Source: Serinus canaria
Lineage: Eukaryota > Chordata > Aves > Passeriformes > Fringillidae
NCBI RefSeq assembly: GCF_022539315.1
Contig: NC_066315.1
Coordinates: 122,415,874-122,479,873, forward strand
Direction of reading: 5' to 3'
DNA length: 64,000 nucleotides
A model generated the notes under the pieces. That model did not search any database. It saw only the letters and a list, made by a program, of their open reading frames with translations, and was not told where the DNA came from. This document shows, piece by piece, positions 25,501 to 36,300 of this stretch (position 1 is its first letter; the number at the start of each line of letters is the position of its first letter). The position numbers were made by a program, and so were the translations under genes.

Positions 25501-27787
25501 ATCATCATTGCTGACTCCACAAAACAACTGATATGAAAGAGGAGCTAAATATATACTGGTGCCTACAGGCTTACCATAGCATAGCAAATGAAACCTAAGA
25601 TGTATTCACAGAAACATTCCCAGCAGAGGCAAAGAGGTCTAAGTGACGCAGTAAGATCACCTCTCTGGGACAGTTTAGATTCTGATCAGACATGAAATAT
25701 AAACTAACATGGAAAGTAAAGGGTGCCATGGTGGCTAGGAAATGGAAAGCATAGCTTCTGAAGCCAGTGCAGAAGAGCTCTATTTTGTTTAGGCTAAGAA
25801 GCCAAATACTGAAACAGAACGGATGCTAGTTCCCTATAAATGTATCAAAGAGATAAACAATAAAATACATAAGCCAGAAATAAATGTTGGCACAAGAATA
25901 CATGATGCTAACTAGCAATTAATACATTTAGCATATGGTTTGGAAAAAAAATCCTAAATGTTATGGGAATGTCAATGCATCAAAGACTTGAGTTTGGCAC
26001 AGTAGGTCTACAGAAGGAAAACATGGGCTTGGGTTTTTTTCAGTATGAAGGTAAATTTGTGAAGGCATTCATGTAGCACAGTGGCTGTGACCACAGAGGA
26101 CCAGTCTCCTGCTCCTCACAGACACCACAGTTAAAAGACAGCTCCTTTTCAGCATCAGGAGTTCTTTAGAGTGTGCTGTCCACAGTTACAGTTGCACAAT
26201 TCATGTTCCGACACCAGCCACAAGAGCCAAAAGACCTTTTAGTTTCGCAGCAGAATCCTACTCTGAAGCAGGTATTGATGATTCACTTGTCTCTTACCCT
26301 GACAGACAATACATTTGGCCAAGCAGATCCCAAGATGGCCAAGCAGACCACATCCACTACAGAGACAAATCTCTACAGACTGTGCTGAGGAAGTTGACAG
26401 TTACCTCAGATGTGAACACCACACTGGAGACACTTAAAGGTAGGTGGCCTGAAGTTATTATGCCCCTGTTATACATATGCTCCTGCTTTTAACAAAAGCA
26501 ACCCAAAATTTCAAAGAGAAACAATAAACAAAACCAAACAAAATGCACCTCTAATAGGAAACCCTTTGCTAAACTGAGAACATCTCCTCTGGTTTTGAAT
26601 TTGCAATCCACACATGGAAATATCATGAAAGGAAGTGCACTTCTGGTACACTATCCAAATGGTAAGTTTATCAGGAAATGCTTGCTAGCTATAGGCTTAT
26701 CTAAGTTCCATGTCAAAGATTTAAAGGATCATTTGCAAAGTTTAGAACTTTGCAGCTTGGTGGCAAACTAGTTACTTCTGGCATAGCCTGTAATTTTATA
26801 AGAATAAACTCTAGTGACCAAAGGCAAATCTGAAATGTACTTTTGCTAAATTAACTAGAAAAAAATTGCAGCTGGAACTACCATATGTACCCAAGCTTTT
26901 GGTCTCAAATGATGATTTTAATCATATATTAGTCATGATTTACATGCTGGCTGTTTGGCATGCAGCATCTGCATCTATTTGTTCTGTGCTAAGGGGATGC
27001 AGAAACAACAACATGACCGTAATTTCCAATTTAATGTAGTTTTTATGTATTTATTTCCCCGTGTTGCATTCACAGATGTGCTGTGATAAGGACACTAACT
27101 GTGATTCTATGGACAAGTGTATCTGTATCAACCAACTTGTCTAGCACAAGAAGGGAAATTACTTGCATGTGCTTGTAAAGACAGCAATAATTTCTATAAG
27201 ATTTATTGTACTTTAAAAAAACATTATTAGTTGCTCACGGCATATTGCCACAAGAAAGACAAATAAAAGATCTTAAGAAGTAATTCTAAAGTAATGGTTT
27301 GAAGAAAGAAATATTGAAATGCTTTGGTTGCTAAAAATGTGGAGATCTTTTGTAAAAGGAGCAGAAAAATTTCCATATGTATCAAGCATTATTTATATTT
27401 ATTAGCCAACGGCAATTTAGTAGCACTATTTTCCAAAAACACCCATACTCAAATGTTATCTTGTAGCAGGAGATTCCATCAAGATAACTACCCCTTTATT
27501 ATCACCTCTTTCAGTTTAGAAAGTAACTGGGGGGAAAGGGTGCGGGAACGCATTGTCTGCGATTGTCTTCAGGACATGAACCTGAAAAATTTTTTATTGT
27601 GTTTTTCCTGTAGCCGTACTAGTTTCCTCATTAGCAAGGGGGACACCCAATAAGGCCACACATCAGCACCCATCTGGTGGAAGGACCCGGGCACCATCGG
27701 AGCTGCTGCCCATATCCATCCAGAGACGCTGGATGCTTTGCCAGCTGCACGATCATTTCTCCTGATGTGCTTCGCTTTGGTCTTCGT
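19521..27787. other. Intergenic, no gene seen
   Basis: About 8.3 kb of AT-rich unique DNA. Frames are 115 codons or fewer with no domain signal. A TTTCTGA triplication lies at about 21,697-21,718. The stretch from about 27,530 to 27,787 is less AT-rich than its surroundings and abuts a CR1 tail; it may belong to an unrecognised repeat. Confidence 0.5.
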
Positions 27788-27940
27788 GTTCAGGGAGGGT
27801 CGTGGAGTCTCCCTCTCTGGAGATATAAAAAATCCATCCGGACTCGTCCCTGCTCTGGGTGATCCTGCCTTGGCAGGAGTTTGGTCAGGATGAACCCCAG
27901 AGGTCCCTTCCACCCTAACGATTCTGTGATCCTGTATTTC
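27788..27940 (+). mobile_element. CR1-type 3' end (forward), just upstream of the ZC2HC1A CpG island
   Basis: Follows the + strand CR1 3' end closely: 'tcagggagggtcgtggagtctccctctctggagata', 'gtgatcctgccttggcagga', 'ccccagaggtcccttccacccta' and the tail ACGATTCTGTGATCCTGT. It ends about 140 bases before the CpG island begins. The sequence upstream of 27,788 does not match CR1 as I know it, so this may be the CR1-like tail of a composite element. Confidence 0.8.
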
Positions 27941-28175
27941 ACGGAAGGAGAACCCTGATCACAGCATAGCCTCAACGTATGGGCTTCAGGACCCGTCAGA
28001 TCGCACCTGAGTCAGAATACACCTTTTTTTTTCAGGGAGATGCCTAGACCCGGTGTCCTGCTCCCTTGGGACCCCAACCAGGGCGCAGCCTAAGGGCGGG
28101 TGACATCTCTCGGCCTCGGCGAGGCGGCGCGGGGCTGGCGACCCCCGCTCCGGGCGGGCGGGGGCCGGAGCGGGC

Positions 28176-28228
28176 GGGCCGGGGCCGGGGCCGGGGCCGG
28201 GGCCGGGGCCGGGGCCGGGGCCGGGGCC
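28176..28228 (+). repeat. (GGGGCC)8 hexanucleotide tract
   Basis: Eight perfect GGGGCC units (28,181-28,228) preceded by a partial GGGCC unit (28,176-28,180). The unit is the same as in the human C9orf72 repeat. G-runs of four at regular spacing predict G-quadruplex formation. In the three + strand frames it encodes Gly-Ala, Gly-Pro and Gly-Arg, and on the minus strand Pro-Ala, Gly-Pro and Pro-Arg. It lies 147 bases upstream of the ZC2HC1A ATG; whether it is transcribed is unknown. Confidence 0.97.
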
Positions 28229-28272
28229 GCCCTCCCGCCCGCCCGCCGGGGCCGTGGCCGCCGCCCGCCCGG

Positions 28273-28277
28273 CCAAT
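28273..28277 (+). promoter_or_regulatory. CCAAT box (NF-Y type)
   Basis: CCAAT in the context GGCCAATGGGAG, within a TATA-less CpG island about 100 bases upstream of the start codon. This is a usual place for an NF-Y site. Confidence 0.55.
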
Positions 28278-28375
28278 GGGAGCGGCGGTTGTTGGCGGGC
28301 CGGGCGGTGGCGGCGTTGCCACAGCAGCGGCGGTCGGAAACCGAGCCCAGCCCGAGCCGGCGGTCGGGGCGCGCC

Positions 28376-28391
28376 ATGGAGGGGCTGGAAG
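28376..28391 (+). CDS. ZC2HC1A: ZC2HC1A coding exon 1
   Basis: ATG in a strong Kozak context (GCGCC before, G after) encodes MEGLE plus the first base of a Gly codon. The donor is GTGAGC at 28,392. Only five full codons are here, and the CpG island surrounds the exon. The N-terminal MEGLE is as in mammalian ZC2HC1A. The frame is also open upstream through the GGGGCC tract to an ATG at 28,100. Confidence 0.9.
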
Positions 28392-30290
28392 GTGAGCGGC
28401 AGCGGCGGGGCAGGGGCAGCCGGCGGGCGCCCGGGGCCAGGCGGGTCCTTTGTGCTGCGGCTGGGGCGTGCTCGGGCGGTGGCGGCCGTGGGAGCGGGGC
28501 CCGGGCGCCGCCTCGCTCGTTCGCGGTGCCCCGCGGCCGGCAGTGCTGGGGGCCGGCGGGGCTGAGGCGGGCGAGCCCCGCGGGAGAGGGCAGCGGACAA
28601 AGGCGGGAGGCAGCGGAGCCCGCGGGGCCGGGCGGCTGCAGGAGCGGGCTCTCCGCGCTTTGTCTCGGGCGCCGCTCCGCTCCCGCACCGGCCCCGCCGG
28701 CCCCTCCCTGCGGCGTCCGCGCTCCGAGCCCGCTGGCCGGGGCCCTGCGGGCTGGGTGCGGCGCAGCGTGCGGGCATCTCTGCCAGGAGCCCTTTTTTCT
28801 TTTTTGCTAACAGATGGCTAAGGTGGGTGTTAAGATCCGCTTATCGTGCTAGGGAAATGCTCAGTGCGGTGAAGAAAACTAGGTACGAATTTGCTGACAG
28901 GGTATTTTCAACTTTATCCTGTGCCGGTTCAATTAATGGAAACGTTCTTGCTCTCTGAAATGATAACATCATTTTCATCGATGATGTTATTATCCATCAT
29001 AACATGGATATCAGCTTGGAATTCATGAAGTTACAGTTTGCAATCTAAGCATTTTTGTAGGCCTGTCATTACTGCATTTTGCAAGCTGCTTTAACCATAC
29101 TACTTTAAAAAATACCTGTTCTGAAAAACTATACAATACAGTTATTAAATCTTCCATGCTCTACTTTTCTAGAAGTAACTGAGTGCTTAAATATGAGTAA
29201 GCACAAAGTAGCCTTTGTTCTTTATCCCTTCTAGAACAGTTGGAGAACTGAAGTAATTTTCACAGAATACCTGTGTTCTGTCTTTAGTAGATTTTACTAT
29301 AATCAGACACTGTTCTTGAGCCTAGTGACTTCATCAAGACTCTAAATTTGGACATAACTTGGTATTAAAATCCCAAGAGCTTTCTTTGATTCACTTGGCA
29401 TTCTTTGCTGACTATCAGTGCCTTTGAAATTTGAAACATGGTGTCCAGTGTTTATCAAAAAATGCCTTATCAGGCATTCCAGCTCTCAGGACAATGGTAT
29501 GTTACCTCTCCAGAAGGGAAGAGCTTGCCTTAATTTTGAGTAAGCTGTGTATTTGGCTGCATTTGAGACTACATCATCTGCAGCATATCTATCAATTGAT
29601 TTGGCTGTGTGCTAGTTTACCAAGACCAGCTATGCTTGCTGTGTTATGTAAGCTCTAGCACTTTAATTACAGGGGGTAGGAGAAAAATATCTACAGATAA
29701 CAGCAGAATGCTGAAAAGACTAGTGATTTTTTTCATGAAATTTGTCCAGTTCCTGACTTCGTTGGAAATGGTTTGTAGCTTGTTTGTATTTCAGAAGGTA
29801 CTGGGAGTGGAAGGAAGTGCTAAATCATAGGTGAAATCTCATGTTTTACTTAACCTTTTCTGGAAAGTTCTTTCAAAAGCTAGAGCTTGTCAAAGCATTT
29901 TTTCCATCACGTGAAATTATTCTTCTGAACGCTTGAGATTATTTTCAGAATATCACAGAACACAAGTTATGTCTAAAACTCCAGTTATCCTTGCCTTGTG
30001 AACACTCATATCTCACACTGTTATCCACTGTCCTTGAATGCCAAAGTTTGTGAAACTGAAGAACAATTTTCTTCATTTGTATGGGTCATTTTATGCCGTG
30101 TTTTTATTTTTCTAAAACCACCACAAAATAAAATACTTCTCTTTCTGTTTCAAAACATTTGAAGCAAGTCGGTTTGCTTTTATTTACAGTTTTTCAGTTT
30201 AGGCTGTCTCTATTCTTGTGTATTATCTTAGGCTCAGATTAAATTTTTGTAGAAAGGTTGCCCTAGAACAGAAGAAATGTAAGCAAAGCC

Positions 30291-30321
<31 letters not shown>

Positions 30322-33300
30322 TGTTTCATTGGATATTAAACTGTTATTCAGTCATTGCTCCATTGGCAACTCAGAGGAGCGTTGCTGGTTGCCATCTTGG
30401 ATTAAATTAATATTTGGATGTGCAATTGCACAGTCATACCCATCTGACATAGAAGTATGGGCAGCTTCTGAAATCTGGCTCAGCCTGCTGCCTCATTATA
30501 TTAGTGCTTAGTAATATCATTTCCCAGAGCTGCCTGGTGCAGTAGGTGCTTGGCAGCTGTGCGTGCCAGGGTCGTGGTTATGGGGAAGGGCAGGAGTTTA
30601 TCTGTTGACAGCAGTCTCTTGGTGTGTCTTTGGTGGTGGCAGACCCCCTCAGGCTCAAGATGCTTGTCCTGACTTTCCAGCATCAGAAGCTGGTGCTTTT
30701 GCTTTGCTGAGGATCAGCACTATAGATGAGAGATCTGTTTTACTTTGGTTTAAATGAGCATGCTATTAATAAGAAAGAGCTCTACCCAGTTTATAATGAT
30801 CTTTCCAAAAAGTGGAGAGATGAATGTGTAATGGTTGGCAAGTGAAACTGCATTAATGACATTTAAAAAGCTAAAGAATATTTTCAGTGTCACCGTTGCA
30901 TTTTCTCACTCTGTGCAAGTTTAAATGTTCTGTGAAATGGCAAAGTAGGTTTCTATGTCACTTGAAAGTTCCTTCTAAAATTTACTTTTGTTGCTCCTTT
31001 AAGGCTGTTGCTCTATTAGGTTATTTTTTATCAGTATTGTTATTTTATTAGATTAAGTCAAATTTGTACCTTTAAAGGTTTGTAAAAGTAATGAGTGCAT
31101 GCTTGTCATTAGAGGTGACAAATCTGATATTAAGTCTGAAGTTGCTGCCTCAACATTTGTTGCTTTGCAGCTTGCATGCTGCTTAGCTGGTTTTCAATTT
31201 CCATTTAATTTACTGATGAAAATAGAGCCACAGACTGGCTCTGTCTGACAATGTAATGATCTCTAAGGTGAGCTTAAAAGTCCGTTCGTGACTTTTAAGT
31301 AGTTCACCATGTGGTGAATCTCAGGACCGTTTTTGATGGATTAACTTGTTCTTGCTGATTTCGCTGCTGGATGTCAGGAAAAAAGCTGTTACACTGGTCT
31401 GTTTGTGGCTCTCTGTTTTGCTTGAGAGAGATGGAACCAAGCGCTGAATTCCTGACTTCATTTAAGCCAGAGCAGTCCAATGGTGGTGTTTGATCGGCTT
31501 CTCTCCCGTCTGTTGTTTTTTCTGGGAGGATGCCGGCAACAGCTGCTTGAGCCAACTAAGTGCTACTTCCCACACTTGTTCACAGCCCATCCCAGCCTAA
31601 GGAATAAGGGGCAGAGGGGCTGCTGTGTCCGAGGGCAGAAGTCCAGCTCTCTGTGGTAGGTCATGGCAGCGCTTGCCCAGCCCCAGACTGGAGCGGCCAG
31701 GGAAGGCTGGTTGTGGTTGGAAGGGGCTGGCTGGCTGCTGGCTCAGGAAATAGCCTGCAGTGTCAAACCCAGAGCTTTCCCTTGCTGATCTGCCTAGGGA
31801 CTGCACTCTGAGCAGTCTGGGTGTGTCCTCGAGGTCTCCCTGTACAGCATCTTCTGCTGAGAGCTGGGGTCTGTGCTGTCACAGCAGTTGTCCCTGGACC
31901 CTTCCCTGGCATGGGGAATGTCTGAGATGCCCTGCCCCACCCCTAACTGCGCAAGACAGAGATCTTTGGGGTTTTATGTTAGTAAGGTGACTCTTGAGAG
32001 CAAGTGCTTGTTCTTGCTTTGTCAGAATTTCTGAATGCCCAACTTATTTATTTTCCTTAATAGTGTAAAAAATTATATTTTTAGAAAACAAAAGTACTAT
32101 TAATTTGAGTGTTCTTTTCCTTTTAGAGTTGATCTTTGTCTTGCCTCACTGGATCCATGCAGCAGCTTCCTTACTTTGGTGTCCATTTTCTTTAGCTCCA
32201 TTTGACTTCAGGCTTCAGCTTTTATTTTTTTTAAATAGGTGTATCTTTTGTCCAACAGAAAAAAGAATTTTTTTTATTGCACACTGTTCTTAAATCAGCA
32301 ACTTTGAAGCTATTAAAGATTGAAATGCAAAACTGATATTAATGTACATAATTTTTAATAAGTTTTTTTTAATAAGTTATTTGTATCTGGTAGCCTTTAA
32401 AACACAAAGATAAATGTGTCTGCACTGAACTGATGCTTCCCTGGGCATACTTAAACCTCTGTTAAGTGATCTGAATTTGACATTTAGCACTCTATAACTG
32501 GTCAATTTATTTACTCTTTTTGAAGTCATCATGTTTTTATTTTTTTAATAATGGTTATTTTACTTAAGGAAAAATCCCTAAATCTAGTTTAGGCTAATAA
32601 GATATGGAGAAGTGCAGTACCAGAATATGTTTCACCTTTAAAGGAGAGGAAGTAGACAGGAATGTGTCTAGACAGGAATTTGAATGTTTCAGATTAGTTT
32701 CTTCAGTTTCTTAGAAGTAACTGATTTTATGCCCTTTTCTAAAGTTTTTTTTTTAGATTTCTTGCATTTTTAACTTAAATTGCAGAAGCTAGATTGATCT
32801 AATTGACTTCAATTGATTGAATGTAGTGGAAAGATGAACATGTTTTAGCTGCACGCAACATGGTGTGGTTGTCATCAAGAGCAAGCGTTGCATCTCAGTG
32901 AAACCTGGTTTCAGGAGGATGGAGCAGCTGAGGAGTGGGCTTACTTCCTAAAGAAATCCTGAAGGAGGGGCAAACTAGGAATCAATATATTGTAAATTAG
33001 GTTTATTATCAGTTTTTTTTTTAATACATCATTTTTTGCCAATTAAGATTCTGATAAGCAAGCAGACTTAGGTAGGGATTGCTCTGTCCAATTACACTTG
33101 AAGAATGTGTAAGCCCAGATTTGCTTTGGGGATCACTACAGCAAAACAGTCTTTGTTTAAGGCTAGTGTGAGAAGGGGAGTCTTTGCCTGACTGCCCTCA
33201 CAGTCATCTCATTGCCTGTAGCCTAATATGGGAGAGCAGTGTGTTTATGAAGCCAGAGCAGAACTGTCTAACATTTGCATAGGTTTTGCAGGTCACATGC

Positions 33301-36300
33301 TTTCTAGTGCTTCTAGTTGATCTTAAAGCTTGTTAATAGAAAGCCAGATGATGTATCTGGAATTCAGATCTGTCAAATAGTGCTGCTTGTTCGCCTTTGG
33401 TTGAGTTGCGTTTCCGTAGGCTTTGCAGGGGAAAGTTTAATAGATTTTTCTGGATGACTGTCATGACTGAGTGACTCTCTAGAATGTCTGCACATTAACA
33501 CTTAGTATGGGAACAAATGGATGCCATCAGAGGTCTGCTCTCTGTTGCAGAGCTAGGATCTGGTTGGGATCGTGTAGGTGGTAGGACAGCTCACAGGACT
33601 GCAGTGCTGTGGTGGATGAGTACAGGCTCTTCAGGAAGAACCAGCTGGACAGCAAGGGGGGAAGTTGCCCTTTATATGGGAGAGCAGTGAGAATGCAATG
33701 GAGCTTTGCTGTAGAAACACCTGGGGGAGTATGAATCAGGGTTAGCAGGCAGACCAGTGTGGGAACAGCTGTTGTGGCTAAAAAGTCACTTGGTCAGGAA
33801 AAATATGAGGTCTTCTTCATAATTGGAAGGATCAGTGTATTCACAGGCCTCCTCATGAGAGACTTTTACCTCTGAAGAGACTTTAAGCTGCTGAAGGGAC
33901 AAATCAGTAAGGTGCAAGTAGCTAGGAGGCTTCTGGTATGCATTGGTAGCAAATTCCTGACCCAGGTGACCAAGGAGCTGGCAAGGGGAGGCAGTCCTGC
34001 AGTACTTCCTAGGTTCATGTGAGATGTAAAGGTCAGGGGCAGACTTTCCTCCAGTGACTGTAGGATGATTGAATTCAGGATCCTGAGAGGAGGGAGCTGG
34101 GTAAATAGATCTCAGCCCCAGAGTTCAGGAATGCAGTCTGTGACTTCAGGGATCTGTTTCCAAGAGTCCCATGAGAAATGGCCATAGTGAGCTGGTTATT
34201 TTTAAGGGTGTGTAATGTGACTGGCAGGTTTTCACATTAAAAGTTATGCTTCATGTAAGGAAGGAAGCAAAGAAGGACAGACAGTTATAGTAAAAGGGAG
34301 TTCACCATGATGTGAGTTGTATGTGCTGCTGTTACAATCATTCTTGACTGCATGGAACTCATTTCTGTCACCAAAAAACCTATACAGAATCCTCCTCCAG
34401 GCTGTCACTTTGAGGCAATGGGTCTCACCTTGGTGTGTTATTTTCAAGAAATGCAAACAAAATTTGCAATCATCAGACTCACTCATGTTCAGTTCAATAA
34501 CAGGGTTTTTGAAATATAATGCATTTTCATTGTCAGACTGAAAAGCTGGTACAAAAATGTGCAGAGGTACTATGAAAGTCTTTTCAGCTTGAAGGAATGG
34601 ATGCTACAGTGCTAAGGTGTTATCTTTTGGAAACAGAAGTGACAGGTTTATACAAAATTGTCAGTGTGGGAGTACAGGAGAATTCATGAGGCTTTCCTAT
34701 AAAATTGGGAGTAGATAGATAAAAGTAGATTGATTTGCTATTTGTTAGACAATTGTCAAAGCTTAGCTGCTTAAAAATTTCAAAGTATATGAATGGGTGA
34801 ATAGTAAAAGGCAGGGCTTACTATGATTTACTCTTCCTTTGTCTCTTTCCTGCAAACTGCAGAATAGCACAGGTGAGAAGAGATGTGCTTGGTGAGGTAA
34901 AGCATACACAATATCATTTACCAAGCAGACTTGACTGAAGTATGGCAAGTACTGCCTGTTTTTAAGAATTACAGTCAGTGTATTTGCCTTACTTGCGTTT
35001 TCATTTCAAAATTCCTTTCGGCAAAATAATGCAAATTTGCAAAACTTCAATCGTTATTGGAATACTTTTTTCCTACTTTGCTACATTTATACTTTCATTA
35101 TGTTATTTAATTCTCTTCAAAACTGCTTTTAAAAAATTAATGCTCTAAATTTAAAAAATTAATGCTCTAATTTAAAGGAATGTTCAAGGATCTGTGCAAC
35201 CTGGTCTACTTGAAGGTGTTCCTTCCCACAGGAGGGGGTTTGGAACTAGTTGATCTTCAAGGTCCCCTTCAAACCCAAACCATTCCATGATTCTGTGAAG
35301 TGTTCCCTACCTGTGTCACTGCACTGGTACAATTTTTAGGTGGCTCTTGCTTGTAGTATTTGCTGTTGGTTAGGCTGTTGTTAGTTAGTGTGTTGATTAA
35401 AAAAATATAACCCAGTCGTTATTGCTTATTGGACATAAGTTAGAGACTGGGCAGTCCTTGGAGAACCAGATGCTGTGGCCTGATGATACAGATTCTAACT
35501 AATGTGGAGAATGAACAGCATTTTTTTTATTGCACCATAAATATGTGGAACTCTTAAGTGACAAATACCTTGCTTTTGGAGATGAGAATAGAGTTATGCT
35601 GAAAGCAATAAATACAGTTTTGTAGAAGAATTTGGCAAGTGCTCTTCAAGTGATGACTTTCAACACTTGCAGATTACTTGCTGGCTTCAAATAGGTACCT
35701 AGTCCCTAGGCAGGGAATTGTACCAGGCTGTTTCTGCATGTTTGAGTTTAGAGAGGCTTGATAATTCTAATTATCACAGGTTTCTGGCCTAAATAATGTG
35801 GTGCTGTCACTTCTGTCCATAAATAAAAGGTTTTGAAGGGCAGTCGGATTTCACAACCTGACGAGATACTTTTACAAGTGCAGTCTTGTTTCTGCACTTT
35901 GTATCTATGTGCTCTATATACTTGGGTATATAGAGCTTTCCAAAAGAAAATAGTGTAACAAAACTTCAGTTATTCAGCAGTATTCGAGGCTTCTGCTCCC
36001 TCTAGGTGTGAAGTCTATTTACACAACTGCTTTATCTGTAAACATGACGGCAAGAACAAGTGACTGTGACAGCTGTGGCTGTGACTGTGTCAGATCAAAT
36101 GTATATGTATTGATGGGTCCCTGCATTGTACTGAGAAAGATAAATAGAACTGGCAGCTTGCCCTTTCTGCTGTAAATCGATTGTGCTGTTTGAATATGAG
36201 AGAAGAGAAAGAATGAAGTTGTTCTCTTGAAAGCTCGGTTTCAAGGAAGTCTAAGCTTATCTATAATACTGAAAGCACCATGATACATCTGGAGACTGTA

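Larger units (their letters stand above)
28080..28800 (+). promoter_or_regulatory. ZC2HC1A: CpG-island promoter of ZC2HC1A
   Basis: An abrupt change from AT-rich to very GC- and CpG-rich DNA for about 700 bases, spanning the first coding exon and the start of intron 1. No TATA box is visible. A CCAAT box lies at 28,273-28,277, about 100 bases before the start codon, followed by an E2F-like GTTGGCGGGC at 28,291-28,300. This is the pattern of a housekeeping-type promoter with dispersed start sites. A (GGGGCC)8 tract lies inside the island upstream of the CCAAT box. The transcription start is probably between the CCAAT box and the ATG, but this is inferred. Confidence 0.88.

Noticed and set aside
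27986..28821. Several long overlapping open frames on both strands (up to 263 codons) in the CpG island
   Set aside because: GC-rich DNA has few stop codons, so all frames stay open. Their content is dipeptide repeats and Arg/Pro/Gly runs. Only the frame carrying MEGLE is supported, by splicing and homology; the Gly-Ala upstream extension is kept as a finding only.
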